Source: Nostoc sp. FACHB-973
GTDB taxonomy: Bacteria; Cyanobacteriota; Cyanobacteriia; Cyanobacteriales; Nostocaceae
Length of the DNA stretch: 64,000 nt
Reading direction: 5' to 3'
NCBI RefSeq assembly: GCF_014698115.1
Contig: NZ_JACJSJ010000008.1
Span: forward strand, 1 to 64,000
This document shows positions 17,589 to 27,343 of the stretch, in pieces. Numbering within the stretch: position 1 is the stretch's first letter; each line of letters begins with the position of its first letter. Both the position numbers and the translations under genes were made by a program. The notes beneath the pieces are model-generated. The model made no database searches. It saw nothing but the letters and a program-made list of their open reading frames with translations, and had not been told where the DNA came from.

Positions 17589-19487
17589 ATGAATTTCTTT
17601 GAACATCAGGATCGGGCACGCCAAAATACGCAAAAATTAATCGGTTTGTTTTCTCTATCCATCGCAGTCATGATTGTGGCGATTTACGTTGCCACTTTAT
17701 TTCTGTTTCGGATGGCTCCTCGTATTTGGTGGCATTCAGGATTATTTCTCTATGTGGCTGGGATTACAATAATTGCGATCGCTCTTGGAAGCTTATACAA
17801 AATTGCCTGTCTCCGTGAGGGAGGAAGCGTAATTGCCCAGGAGTTGGGAGGCAGACTCCTACTACCAGAAACCGCCGACGAACAAGGACGACAACTATTA
17901 AATATTGTCGAGGAAATGGCGATCGCTTCTGGTATTTCTGTGCCAGAAGTTTATCTCCTCGACAGAGAAACCAGCATAAATGCTTTTGCTGCGGGCTTTA
18001 CGCCCAATGATGCCGTCATTGGAGTCACCCGTGGGAGTTTGCAACATCTGAACCGAGATGAGTTGCAAGGAGTCATCGGCCATGAATTCAGTCACATTCT
18101 CAATGGAGATATGCGGCTGAATTTGCGTTTGGTGGGACTGCTACACGGAATTTTATTCATTTATTTAACTGGGGAATTGCTGTGGCGCCTTCGTGCTGGT
18201 TCCCGCGAAGATAAGGGTTTGCCTTTGTGGGCGTTTGGTTTAGCACTAATGGCAATTGGCGGTATCGGCTTATTTTGTGGACGCTTGATTAAAGCCGCCG
18301 TCTCTCGCCAACGGGAATTTCTCGCCGATGCTTCCGCTGTACAGTTCACTCGCAACCCCAATGGACTGACTGGAGTCTTCCAAAAACTCCAGCATATGGA
18401 TTCACGTTTGATTTCACCGAGTGCAGAAGCCGCCAGCCACATGTTTTTTGGCAATGCCCTCAACCCTTCTTTTTGGGAAGACATGCTTTCTACCCACCCA
18501 CCTTTAGCAGAACGTATCCGCCGCGTTGGGGGTGTGAACATCAGCAACTTACCTCCTATCCGCGATCGCACCCGTTCCCAGGAATCCCTAGCAATGGGTT
18601 TCGCGGGTGGTGTCAACGCCGCGCCAGAACAAATAGTCAACCAGGTGGGAACCGTTGCACCAGAGCATTTTGCCCATGCTCAAGCGCTGTTGTCGCAGTT
18701 GCCAGAATCTTTGCGCTTGGGTGTGCGACAGCAGGAAAGTGCAATGGCGATCGCTTTTGCGCTAGCGTTAGATACAGAAAATATCGAAGTACAAGAACGC
18801 CAAATCGCCTGGTTACGCGAAGTGCAGCCCGGAGATTTAGTAGAAAAAACTCTGGAAATGAGTAGCGAAATTAGGCAGTTAGATCCCAGCATTCGTTTGC
18901 CACTTGTAGATTTGACAGTACCCGCATTGCGCCAAAATTCCGCAAAAGAATGCCAAAGGCTCTGCAAATGCGTCCACGGTTTAGTTAAAGCCAGCGGCAA
19001 TTTATCACTTTGGGATTTTGTGTTGCAGTTAATACTATGGCATCGTCTCCAACCTTGTATCAATCCTACGTCCTCAACAACGGTAGAATTCACCACCATT
19101 GAACAAATTTGGCCAGATAGCATCTTAATACTATCGGCACTCGCACGCGTCGGACATTCCGAACCCGATGCCATCGCTTATGCTTTTCGTTCTGGAGTTT
19201 TTCGACTTCCCAAAGCCGGAGAACAAGAAAAACCAGATACACCAGTTCCTTGTAATTTTTCTGATATTAAGAAAAGTATCGAACGCCTTCAGCTTGCTAG
19301 TCCCAAACTCAAGCAAGCTATTATTGATGCCTGTGCCCATACGGTACTCTTAGATAACAAAGTTACTCCAAAAGAAGCAGATTTATTAAGAGCGATCGCT
19401 ATGACATTAGACTGTCCCATCCCGCCATTTTTAAATTCTCAACGTGGCGTTTTAAAACAAAAACAATCTTCTCCAAATGTCAGTTAA
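17589..19487 (+). CDS. M48-family (HtpX-like) membrane zinc metalloprotease
   Basis: Two N-terminal membrane helices, then an M48 catalytic domain with zinc motif GHEFSHILNGD and the third ligand region REFLADASAVQF, flanked by further hydrophobic segments. A long C-terminal extension of about 330 aa (to 632 aa total) is not part of the protease core. A GTG at 17583 is an alternative start. It forms an operon with lemA. Probably involved in quality control of membrane proteins. Confidence 0.9.
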   Translation: MNFFEHQDRARQNTQKLIGLFSLSIAVMIVAIYVATLFLFRMAPRIWWHSGLFLYVAGITIIAIALGSLYKIACLREGGSVIAQELGGRLLLPETADEQGRQLLNIVEEMAIASGISVPEVYLLDRETSINAFAAGFTPNDAVIGVTRGSLQHLNRDELQGVIGHEFSHILNGDMRLNLRLVGLLHGILFIYLTGELLWRLRAGSREDKGLPLWAFGLALMAIGGIGLFCGRLIKAAVSRQREFLADASAVQFTRNPNGLTGVFQKLQHMDSRLISPSAEAASHMFFGNALNPSFWEDMLSTHPPLAERIRRVGGVNISNLPPIRDRTRSQESLAMGFAGGVNAAPEQIVNQVGTVAPEHFAHAQALLSQLPESLRLGVRQQESAMAIAFALALDTENIEVQERQIAWLREVQPGDLVEKTLEMSSEIRQLDPSIRLPLVDLTVPALRQNSAKECQRLCKCVHGLVKASGNLSLWDFVLQLILWHRLQPCINPTSSTTVEFTTIEQIWPDSILILSALARVGHSEPDAIAYAFRSGVFRLPKAGEQEKPDTPVPCNFSDIKKSIERLQLASPKLKQAIIDACAHTVLLDNKVTPKEADLLRAIAMTLDCPIPPFLNSQRGVLKQKQSSPNVS

Positions 19488-19620
19488 AGCACAATTAATT
19501 TATTTACTTATCCCGTCTAAATAGTATCATATTGTACAAAAAAATTGTTACTTACATATAAGTATTAATTTACTTAAAAAGTTTGGACAAAATACCCACT
19601 TCCTTAGCAATTTCATAAAT

Positions 19621-20469
19621 TTGATTGCTATAGTAGATTACAGCGCTTTTCAAGGAATTGAACTACACCACTCCCCATTACCTCTCTCAATCGTGGTCAA
19701 ATACCTGAAAATTGCTGTAAATAACTATTCTTGCAAGGATTTGAAAGTTGTGCGGGATGATTTACAGGGCTTGGAAATTAGTCATAATGAACTACAAAAG
19801 CTGACTAATTTACCTGTCAATGAGGAGTTGTTAATTATTACAAATATCTTGTTAAACTTCGGAAAAATATATATACAAAAACTCAAAGGTTCCGAAGGAG
19901 CAACTGTAATATTTATTGGATTTTCTACGTTCGTTTTTAGTTATATTTTATTTGACTTAATCCTGAAAATATTTGTTTCATGGATAACAATACCATCCTG
20001 GATATTCTTAATTATCTTAGGGCTTTGGGTTGGTGGGGTGACGCAAATTATACTGTATATGCTATGGAAAAGGAGAAACAAATTTGTCAAACTAAACATG
20101 AATAATTCTCTACAAATCCTCTTAAATGATGTTAGTAGATATAATGCTATTATTAAAGTAATAGATATTAATGACCAAATAGAAGAAGCTGGTAACCCAG
20201 AAGTGGTTATCAAAGAAAGGGAGAGTGTGATCGCAGCGCTTAAACTCACAAAAGCTGATTTAGTTCGCGCTTTGAAGACAGAAAGGATTTTGAGGGAGAA
20301 TAAAAACTTTATTCTTAGTAATACAGAACTATTCATCAACAATTTAGCAACTTTAACAGCCATGCAAGTACACGAACAGGCTACTGAGCATGGAAGGTTA
20401 CTCAACGAAGCATTACAAATTGCATTAGATGTACAACATGAAATGAAAAAATTACAGAGTCAGCCTTAA
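19621..20469 (+). CDS. Hypothetical protein with two membrane helices
   Basis: 282 aa from a TTG start; no upstream ATG or GTG serves. Two hydrophobic helices lie near residues 98-120 and 122-147 between polar, helical flanks. The C-terminal half is coiled-coil-like (KERESVIAALKLTKADLVRALKTERILREN). Not recognised. The first residues are uncertain because the start codon is weak. Confidence 0.55.
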   Translation: MIAIVDYSAFQGIELHHSPLPLSIVVKYLKIAVNNYSCKDLKVVRDDLQGLEISHNELQKLTNLPVNEELLIITNILLNFGKIYIQKLKGSEGATVIFIGFSTFVFSYILFDLILKIFVSWITIPSWIFLIILGLWVGGVTQIILYMLWKRRNKFVKLNMNNSLQILLNDVSRYNAIIKVIDINDQIEEAGNPEVVIKERESVIAALKLTKADLVRALKTERILRENKNFILSNTELFINNLATLTAMQVHEQATEHGRLLNEALQIALDVQHEMKKLQSQP

Positions 20470-20470
20470 A

Positions 20471-20620
20471 AAGAAGAATGGGGAGCAGGGGGAGCAGGGG
20501 AGGCAGGGGGAGAGAAAGAAATAAGTGTATTTATGGGTATAACAGTCGTAAAAAATACTAAAATTTTCTCTTCACTCCCCCTGCTCCCCCTGCCTCCCCT
20601 GCTCTCTTCACCACGATCTT
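20471..20620. repeat. Composite STRR element, copy 1
   Basis: A G-rich arm (GGGGAGCAGG repeats), then GGGGGAGAGAAAGAAATAAG, an AT spacer, TTTTCTCTTCACTCCCC, and a C-rich arm (CCCCCTGCTCCCCCTGCC), ending near CACGATC. A very similar unit lies at 37469-37612, so this is a mobile or copied unit, not chance low complexity. Confidence 0.65.
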
Positions 20621-20672
20621 TTCTATAATCCTTCCCAGGACTGCGATCCCCGGTCTAACATAAATATTATTC

Positions 20673-21461
20673 ATGAAGCGATCGCTTATCCACATGGACT
20701 GGAAAGAAATTAGAGGTAACTGGGTAGTCATTCCCCGAAATCCCATAGGTATCATCCATTTCTTGGGAGGTGCTTTCGTTGCCACTGCACCCCACCTGAC
20801 TTATGGCTGGCTACTTGAACAAATGGCAAGTAAAGGTTACGTTGTAATTGCTACACCTTTCGTAAATACTTTGGATCATACTGCGATCGCCAAATCCGTG
20901 CTGCTCAACTTTGACCGCACCCTCGAACGCTTACATGATTCTGGGGTATTACGCAAGCTTTATTTCCCCATTTATGGCGTTGGACACAGTATGGGCTGTA
21001 AACTTCACTTATTAATTGGTAGCCTTTTTCAAGTAGAACGCGCAGGTAATATTTTAATATCCTTCAACAACTACGCCGCTAAAGAAGCTATTCCCCTAGT
21101 AGAACAATTCAATTCTACTTTGAAAATCGAGTTTACTCCCTCACCATTGGAAACCAACAGACTTGTCCTAGAACGATACAATATTCGGCGCAATTTATTA
21201 ATAAAATTTAGCAATGACACCATTGACCAATCGGCAGCTTTAACCAAAATCTTGGAACAACGCTTTGGTGAGATGGTGACAGCACAAACGTTAACAGGAA
21301 CTCACACAACACCTCTAGGTCAAGACATCAAATGGCAAACTGGAACATCTTTCACTCCCTTTGATGCCTTAGGACAATGGTTCAAGCAAGAAGCATACCG
21401 CGACTTGAATCAGCTAAAAAGCGCCATTCTCTTGTGGCTAAATCCGCTTGCAGCTCCATAA
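20673..21461 (+). CDS. DUF1350-family protein (alpha/beta hydrolase-like fold)
   Basis: About 262 aa. GIIHFLGGAFVATAPHLTYGWLLEQMA is the family's N-terminal signature, and GVGHSMGCKLHLL is a nucleophile-elbow-like turn (GHSMG). Members are found in cyanobacteria and chloroplasts; function unknown. ATG 20694 (MDWKEIRGNWVVIPR) is an alternative start. Confidence 0.85.
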   Translation: MKRSLIHMDWKEIRGNWVVIPRNPIGIIHFLGGAFVATAPHLTYGWLLEQMASKGYVVIATPFVNTLDHTAIAKSVLLNFDRTLERLHDSGVLRKLYFPIYGVGHSMGCKLHLLIGSLFQVERAGNILISFNNYAAKEAIPLVEQFNSTLKIEFTPSPLETNRLVLERYNIRRNLLIKFSNDTIDQSAALTKILEQRFGEMVTAQTLTGTHTTPLGQDIKWQTGTSFTPFDALGQWFKQEAYRDLNQLKSAILLWLNPLAAP

Positions 21462-21758
21462 TGTTTTATGACTGTCAAAAAGTCATAAATTCGACGGAAA
21501 AAGAAAAATATGTTAGTACTATGAATACAATAATACTACTAACATATTACTTAATTGCGATCGTCATATTACCTGTTACTTTGCCTTGTTTACGACAGCA
21601 GTCGTTCATTTGAAAGATAAAAAAGACCGTACTGCCTCTTTTTTGCAGTTAATTTAAAAAAATTAAGTATTTTTTTAGCGGTAAGGGAGTAGTCCATATC
21701 ATATTTTATTTTTCTATGTTTACAGCAAATTATTAATTAGTGGTTCCTGCAACGTTCT

Positions 21759-22895
21759 ATGTATCAAATACTAATAATTGATGACGACCATTCAATCAAA
21801 ATACTCCTGAAAAGGATGTTGGAAAAACAGGGATATGAGGTCATTGCTGCCAGTAGCGGCGAGGAGGGAATAGAAAAGGCACTCGCTTGTCGTCCAGCAC
21901 TAATTATTTGTGATTGGATTATGCCGGGGTTGAATGGTCTGGAAGTCTGCCACCGCATAAAAACAGACCCAAAATTTTCCACCACATTTTTTATTTTATT
22001 AACATCCTTAGATTCCGTTGCCGATTGTGTTAAGGGGCTAGATGCTGGCGCTGATGATTTTATCTCCAAACCGATTGAGCATAATGAATTACAAGCACGA
22101 GTAAGAGCAGGATTACGCCTGCATCAATTAAGTAGGGATTTGCAGACTCAAAAGTTGCTTTTAGAATCAGAAATGTCAGAAGCCGCAGAATATGTGCGAT
22201 CGCTCCTGCCTTTTCCCATGACTGAACCGTTCAACATCAATTTTCGATTCATTCCCTCACGACAACTCGGCGGTGACTGTTTCGATTATTACTGGCTTGA
22301 TGCCGATTATTTGGCAATTTACTTGTTGGATACTGCTGGACACGGACTCAAAGCCACTCTTCCCTCTGTTTCAGTGATGAATTTGCTTCGTTCTCGTGCC
22401 CTCAAAAGTCTGAATTACTATCAACCTAGTGATGTCTTAAAGGCTTTGAATGATACCTTTCAGATGAATTATCAAAACGACAAGTACTTTACAATTTGGT
22501 ACGGCGTTTACAACCGAATCAATCGCCAGTTAATTTATGCTAGTGCAGGTCATCCACCTGCAATTTTAATTACCGGCACATCTCCCAGAAAAGCCGAAGT
22601 TAAATTCTTGAAAACCCCAGGAATGCCAGTTGGGATGTTTCCAGAAGCAAAATATATTGATGGATTTTGCAATATTGGAAAATTCAGTACCCTTTACATT
22701 TTTAGTGATGGTGCTTATGAAATTACTAAATCAGATGGCACACTTTGGAGTTTAGATGCTTTTATTCAGCTACTACTTAGCTTACAAAATTCTGTTGATA
22801 GCCAACTCGATCGGGTACTGAGTTATTTAATCGCTCTCAACTCCAAAGATAGTTTTGATGATGATTTATCTATCTTGCAAATTAAATTTGATTAA
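21759..22895 (+). CDS. Response regulator with PP2C/SpoIIE-type phosphatase output
   Basis: 378 aa. A receiver domain (residues 1-125) has the acidic pair IIDDDHS, phospho-acceptor in LIICDWIMPG, switch Thr in LLTSLD, and Lys in ISKPIE. A short linker leads into a PPM/SpoIIE phosphatase (residues about 160-375) with GGDCFDYYWL, DTAGHGLKATLPSV, ASAGHPPAI, FSDGAYE and DDDLSILQIKF. Such RsbU-like proteins dephosphorylate STAS anti-anti-sigma factors. A STAS gene ends one base away on the opposite strand. Confidence 0.9.
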   Translation: MYQILIIDDDHSIKILLKRMLEKQGYEVIAASSGEEGIEKALACRPALIICDWIMPGLNGLEVCHRIKTDPKFSTTFFILLTSLDSVADCVKGLDAGADDFISKPIEHNELQARVRAGLRLHQLSRDLQTQKLLLESEMSEAAEYVRSLLPFPMTEPFNINFRFIPSRQLGGDCFDYYWLDADYLAIYLLDTAGHGLKATLPSVSVMNLLRSRALKSLNYYQPSDVLKALNDTFQMNYQNDKYFTIWYGVYNRINRQLIYASAGHPPAILITGTSPRKAEVKFLKTPGMPVGMFPEAKYIDGFCNIGKFSTLYIFSDGAYEITKSDGTLWSLDAFIQLLLSLQNSVDSQLDRVLSYLIALNSKDSFDDDLSILQIKFD

Positions 22896-23222
22896 TTAAG
22901 TTTTGGACAATAAAACCTGATTAAATGCTTCTTGGTTAGGAAATATTTCAAATATTTTATCCATATTAGTCAGTTCAAATAATATCCTGACCTGCTCATT
23001 AATTGAACAGATAACAAGCTTAATATCCGCTGCTCTCAAGGTTTTGAAAGCTAACACCAAAGCTCCCAAACCTGAACTATCCATAAAAGTTACATCCTGA
23101 AAATCAAGTAAGACAATTTTCACACCAACTTCGAGAATTTTAGTAATACTTTGTCGAAATTCTTGTGAAGTTGTGGCGTTCAGATTACCACTGAGTTTAA
23201 TAACTTTGACTTCTTCTCTCAT
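22896..23222 (-). CDS. STAS-domain anti-sigma factor antagonist
   Basis: 108 aa, a single STAS domain. The phosphorylatable Ser lies in FMDSSGLGAL (residues 46-55), as in SpoIIAA/RsbV. The stop codon abuts that of the REC-phosphatase gene, so the two genes are tail to tail with no space. The natural reading is a partner-switching pair, but no RsbW-like kinase is visible nearby. Confidence 0.9.
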   Translation of the reverse strand: MREEVKVIKLSGNLNATTSQEFRQSITKILEVGVKIVLLDFQDVTFMDSSGLGALVLAFKTLRAADIKLVICSINEQVRILFELTNMDKIFEIFPNQEAFNQVLLSKT

Positions 23223-23584
23223 AATTATTTCACGCTGATTTGTGTAAATGTTGTTCTGATTTTGCTATTATATACCGTTAGTAGAATTTTTGAATGATCA
23301 AAAAATAAAAAATCAAATTCATTCTTGATAAGTTCATGCTATCTACCAGTAAAAATATCCCAAAAAAAATTTAAATAATCAGTATTTAAAATCACAATTA
23401 TTTTTAAATTTCACAATATTAAATAATGACAATAGTTAGCATTTAAATTTATTTATAGTTAATAACTTACATAAATTAAAGGATTCAGCACTAAATTTGA
23501 AAAACTAGAGCCAAAAATTTTAATTTTGACTGCGCCAATCTCGAATCTAAAAATTAAATCTGTTTGTAGCATAAAAATAATAAT
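23223..23584. other. Very AT-rich intergenic region, no gene seen
   Basis: About 360 bp between the STAS gene and the histidine kinase, rich in A/T runs with no repeat or reading frame I can support. It must hold the promoter of the STAS gene. Confidence 0.6.
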
Positions 23585-25642
23585 TTATTTTTGATTAAGA
23601 GGAATAGTAATCACAAATTCAGCCCCACTTCCTCGCTGGGAAATACATTCCAAGCTGCCACCATGCTTTTGTGAAATAATTTGGTAACTAATAGATAAAC
23701 CCATGCCAGTACCTTTACCAATGGGCTTAGTACTAAAGAACGGGTCAAAAAGTCGCTGCTTTACTTCCTTCGATATTCCTAATCCATTGTCAGCAATGCG
23801 AATAACTACTTGTTTTTCGCTAGTGAGTTCAGTATGAATGCGAATCTGAGGAGAAGTCATTTGTTCTTGGTCATTTGTCATTTGTCCTCTCTTAGTAAGT
23901 TGAGCCACTGCGTTAGACGGATCTTTGGGCTTAGAGGAAGTGCTATCTGAGCGGAGCTTTCCTGCATTCGGACTTTGGGCTTTGTCATTTGTCATTTGCG
24001 ATTCGTTTGATACCAATGACCAATGACCAATTACAAATGACTCTTCAATCGCATCGATCGCATTTGCCAAAATATTCATAAATACCTGATTGAGTTGTCC
24101 TGCATAACATTCCACTACAGGTAAGTTACTGTATTGTTTGATCACCTGAATGGCAGGGCGGTCAGGTGTGGCCTTGATGCGATGTTCGAGAATCATTAGA
24201 GTACTATCGATTCCCTCATGGATATCTACCTCTTTCATATCAGCTTCATCCATACGAGAGAAATTGCGTAAGGATAAAACAATTTCTCGAATTCGCTGTG
24301 CCCCAACTTTCATTGAGTTGAGGAGTTTGGGCAAGTCCTCTATCAAAAATTCTAGGTCAATCTCTGCTGCTAATTTTTCAATTTCAGAGATGGGATGGGG
24401 ATGGAGTTGCTGATAGAGTCGAACAAATCCCACTAGGTCTTGAATGTAGTCGTTGGCGTGGGTGAGATTGCCGTAAATGAAATTCACAGGGTTATTGATT
24501 TCGTGAGCAACACCAGCCACCAATTGTCCCAAACCTGACATTTTCTCACTTTGGACAAGCTGCATTTGAGTTTGCTGGAGTTCCTCAACGGCTTTTTCTA
24601 AATCTTTTGTCCGCTGCTTTAACTGAGTTTCTGCCCGTACACGCTCAGTAATTTGAAATGTTGTTCCTACCAACCGATAGATTCTACCTTCACTGTCTTT
24701 GAGGGGATTAATTGTAGTTAGTGACCAAATTTCCTCACCTTGGAAAGTCAAGCATTCTTCGTAGGTCATGGGCACACCTGCTTCTACGCAGTTTACATAT
24801 CTCTGACGGACTGCTGCACCCTCCACAACACCAGACACATCTTCTGGTGTTTTACCAATTACTTCTGTGCTACTGATACCAGAGACACGTTCTGTAGCTG
24901 GATTCCAACCCGTGAAGCGAAAGTCCCCATCTTCTAGAACATCCACTGCAAATATCAAATGTTCAGATCCCTCATAGACAGTCCGAAGGAATTGCTCTTT
25001 CTGTTGGAGTTGGACTTGTGCTAGTTTACGCTCCGTGATGTCAGTAACAGCACCAACAAAACCAACGTTCTGGCCTGTGGAATCTTTCAGAGAATAAGAC
25101 CTGAGGAAAGTCTGCATAATCCGACCACTAGCAGACTGTTGCTCAACCTCACCTACCCAGGACTGACCCGAAATAGTAGCTTGCCATATCTCCTTGGCAA
25201 TTGCCGAGTTAGTAAACACAGCAGAAAAGCCTCCAAATTTCGTGAAGTCCTGCACAGTTTTACATTCATACAATTTGGAAAATGCCGAATTTTGGTAGAT
25301 ATGATTACCCGCAGCATCTGCTATGCCAATAGCATCACTGGAGCTTTCTACCGCTTGCTTGTAAAGCATTAATTCTGCTTGTGCCTGTTGCCGTTGAGCA
25401 ATCTCAGCTTGTAGTGCCTCGTTACTTTTGATTAATTCTTTAGTCTGTTCTTCTACTTGTCTTTGGAGTTCTGCATAAGCTTGCTGGAGTGCCTCGTGGG
25501 TTTGTTGATGCTCCTTCATATCGTTAATAATCTGCAATAGAAAGGCAATAGAAACATTTTCCTGTTGGTTTATAAGTGGACAAGTACTGGCGAGTTCCCT
25601 TAGGTGATTGCAGGACTCATTTATTTTGTTGTCCTTTTGCAT
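23585..25642 (-). CDS. PAS-containing sensor histidine kinase
   Basis: 685 aa, no membrane helix. Order: N-terminal coiled coil (about residues 38-92), two PAS domains with PAC-like ends (GFVGAVTDITERK; YRLVGTTFQITERV), a second coiled coil, an H-box (GVAHEINNPVNFIYGN) and an HATPase domain with N-box NILANAIDA, G1 IADNGLGI and G2 GTGMGLSISY. Between N-box and G1 sits a low-complexity insert of about 60 aa (MTNDKAQSPN and QMTNDQEQMTS), encoded by heptamer repeats at 23856-24041. Apart from that insert the kinase looks intact. Signal unknown. Confidence 0.9.
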   Translation of the reverse strand: MQKDNKINESCNHLRELASTCPLINQQENVSIAFLLQIINDMKEHQQTHEALQQAYAELQRQVEEQTKELIKSNEALQAEIAQRQQAQAELMLYKQAVESSSDAIGIADAAGNHIYQNSAFSKLYECKTVQDFTKFGGFSAVFTNSAIAKEIWQATISGQSWVGEVEQQSASGRIMQTFLRSYSLKDSTGQNVGFVGAVTDITERKLAQVQLQQKEQFLRTVYEGSEHLIFAVDVLEDGDFRFTGWNPATERVSGISSTEVIGKTPEDVSGVVEGAAVRQRYVNCVEAGVPMTYEECLTFQGEEIWSLTTINPLKDSEGRIYRLVGTTFQITERVRAETQLKQRTKDLEKAVEELQQTQMQLVQSEKMSGLGQLVAGVAHEINNPVNFIYGNLTHANDYIQDLVGFVRLYQQLHPHPISEIEKLAAEIDLEFLIEDLPKLLNSMKVGAQRIREIVLSLRNFSRMDEADMKEVDIHEGIDSTLMILEHRIKATPDRPAIQVIKQYSNLPVVECYAGQLNQVFMNILANAIDAIEESFVIGHWSLVSNESQMTNDKAQSPNAGKLRSDSTSSKPKDPSNAVAQLTKRGQMTNDQEQMTSPQIRIHTELTSEKQVVIRIADNGLGISKEVKQRLFDPFFSTKPIGKGTGMGLSISYQIISQKHGGSLECISQRGSGAEFVITIPLNQK

Positions 25643-25824
25643 ACTCGAAGTCCTGTTTGTAACTGGAGTTGAAATGCACTTTCGTTCTCAAAGAAGTTCT
25701 CTGAGGCATTGCTTCTGCTGTTTTAGTATTCCCTGTGTCTGTTATTTCTCAACAGACAATACTAAAAGTGAGAAGTTATGATTTATAACTTCTCACCCTT
25801 AACTTCTAATTCCTGACTTTCTCA

Positions 25825-25930
25825 ATAGATCCCAGGGATTGGGGACTGGGGATTGGGGACTGGGAAGCTTTTTTATAATCTCCCCAGACTCCCCCATTCC
25901 CTACTCCCTATTCCCCATTCCCCATTCCCT
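25825..25930. repeat. STRR block
   Basis: Runs of GGGGATTGGGGACT followed by CCCCATTCCCTACTCCC-type heptamers, directly after the stop of the coiled-coil regulator gene on the minus strand. Arms are roughly complementary. Confidence 0.65.
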
Positions 25931-25931
25931 T

Positions 25932-26585
25932 TTACACAGGACTGACTTTAGCTCTATAAAGCAGCTTGTCACCTTGAAGGTAACCAGTGTACCGCACCTT
26001 GACTATTTCTCCAGGTTGTGCAGTTCCCTCCATCAATTGGTGTAGTTGGGGATCGTAGGGTACTTCTGCTCCCACAAATGCGATCGCTTCCACTCCCCAC
26101 CCTTGTAAAAGTTTTTCTAGGGGTTTCTGTACCAACGGCACTATTTTGACTGCTGCTAGCTGTGGATTTTCCTGGGCTTTTTGTGCTGCTGTTGGCCATT
26201 GCAACAACAAAGGCTCCAGCAGTTGTAAAGTTGACTGCTGGAGTTCTTGTAGTAATATTTCTCGCTGCTGTTGTAGTTGAAACTGCAAGCGATCGTACTC
26301 TTTTTTTAAATTTGCAATTTCTTGTAATAATTCTTGATTATTAGCTGCTGTATTTTGTAATAATTCTACATTTGAAAAAGTTGTGACTAATTCACTCAAT
26401 GACATCTGTAGCACTGGCGACAGCTTCAGCAGCACATCTACCCGCATCTGCTCTAGTTTTCCTTGCCGTAACCGCAAAATTTGACCCTCTGAGACACCAG
26501 CAGCACGGCTGAGCGCTTTAAAACTAGAAATACCCACTCGTTGCATTAAATTTTGTAACTTTTGGGTGAAATCAATATTGGGCAT
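25932..26585 (-). CDS. HTH domain plus coiled coil protein, GrpE-like C-terminal region
   Basis: 217 aa from ATG 26585 (MPNIDFTQKLQNLMQRVGIS). The N-terminus looks like a Cro/C1-type helix-turn-helix (FKALSRAAGVSEGQILRLRQGKLEQM). A coiled coil follows (about residues 75-130), then a beta-rich end that reads like the GrpE head (EAIAFVGAEVPYDPQLHQLMEG). The longer frame upstream is only translated STRR repeat, so I reject it. Family members occur in cyanobacteria without a firm function. Confidence 0.75.
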   Translation of the reverse strand: MPNIDFTQKLQNLMQRVGISSFKALSRAAGVSEGQILRLRQGKLEQMRVDVLLKLSPVLQMSLSELVTTFSNVELLQNTAANNQELLQEIANLKKEYDRLQFQLQQQREILLQELQQSTLQLLEPLLLQWPTAAQKAQENPQLAAVKIVPLVQKPLEKLLQGWGVEAIAFVGAEVPYDPQLHQLMEGTAQPGEIVKVRYTGYLQGDKLLYRAKVSPV

Positions 26586-26708
26586 TGGGAGTGGGGAGTG
26601 GGGAGTAGGGAGTAGGGAGTGGAGGAGGGGTGGGATGGTGCGGTAGTGGAGTGAAATTCTCTGCTCATCTCCCCATCTCCCCATCTCCCCATTCCCTACT
26701 CCCCATTC
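26586..26708. repeat. STRR block between regulator and dps
   Basis: GGGGAGTGGGGAGTAGGGAG heptamers, then CCCCATCTCCCCATCTCCCC heptamers, filling the whole space between the dps stop and the start of the HTH gene. Translated, it adds a false N-terminus to the HTH gene. Confidence 0.7.
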
Positions 26709-27200
26709 CTATTCTTCCAGCAAACTTCTCAACATCCAAGCTGTCTTTTCGTGTACTTGCATCCGCTGAGTCAATAAATCGGCGGTAGGTTCGTCGTTAA
26801 CTTCGTCCACTACGGGGAAAATAGACCGTGCAGTTCTGACTACGGCTTCTTGTCCTTGTACTAGTAACTGGATCATTTCCACAGCTTTAGGGACTCCGGG
26901 AGTTTCTGGAATCGAACTTAATTTGGCATATTCGCTGTAGGTTCCTGGTGCAGGATAGCCAAGCGCTCTAATTCTCTCGGCAATTAAATCAACTGCTAGC
27001 GCTAATTCTGTATACTGGGTCTCAAACATCAGGTGCAGCGTTTGGAACATCGGCCCAGTGACATTCCAATGGAAATTATGAGTTTTCAGATACAGTGTGT
27101 AGGTGTCAGCCAACAGCCGAGATAATCCCTCGGCAATTTTCGCCCTACTCGCCTCGTCAATGCCGATATTTACGTTTTTGACTGTTACTTGTGATGACAT
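26709..27200 (-). CDS. dps: Dps-family ferritin-like DNA protection protein
   Basis: 163 aa, typical Dps size. The ferroxidase region is visible: [26 protein letters not shown], with His/Asp/Glu ligands spread over the two-fold interface as in the family, and [14 protein letters not shown] after it. Dps dodecamers store iron using peroxide and shield DNA. A sulfiredoxin gene lies upstream on the same strand, pointing to a peroxide-response locus. Confidence 0.93.
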   Translation of the reverse strand: MSSQVTVKNVNIGIDEASRAKIAEGLSRLLADTYTLYLKTHNFHWNVTGPMFQTLHLMFETQYTELALAVDLIAERIRALGYPAPGTYSEYAKLSSIPETPGVPKAVEMIQLLVQGQEAVVRTARSIFPVVDEVNDEPTADLLTQRMQVHEKTAWMLRSLLEE

Positions 27201-27228
27201 AATTTTCTCCTAATTAGGTTATATGTAA

Positions 27229-27343
27229 TTGGGGAGTGGGGAGTAGGGAGTGGGGAGTAGGAATTGGTTATTAATTATTCTCCCTCATCTCCCTCATCTC
27301 CCCCATCTCCCCCATCTCCCCCACTCCCCACTCCCCATTCTCT
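27229..27343. repeat. STRR block between dps and srx
   Basis: GGGGAGTGGGGAGTAGGGAG heptamers and then many CCCCATCT units. It separates the dps leader from the sulfiredoxin stop and overlaps the last codon of the latter. Confidence 0.65.

Noticed and set aside
21377-21613. 78-codon frame overlapping the DUF1350 3' end
   Set aside because: Starts inside the DUF1350 gene in another frame; only a short hydrophobic tail lies outside.
26586-26684. Extended N-terminus of the HTH/coiled-coil gene
   Set aside because: The added 33 residues are translated STRR repeat; ATG 26585 begins a normal HTH domain.
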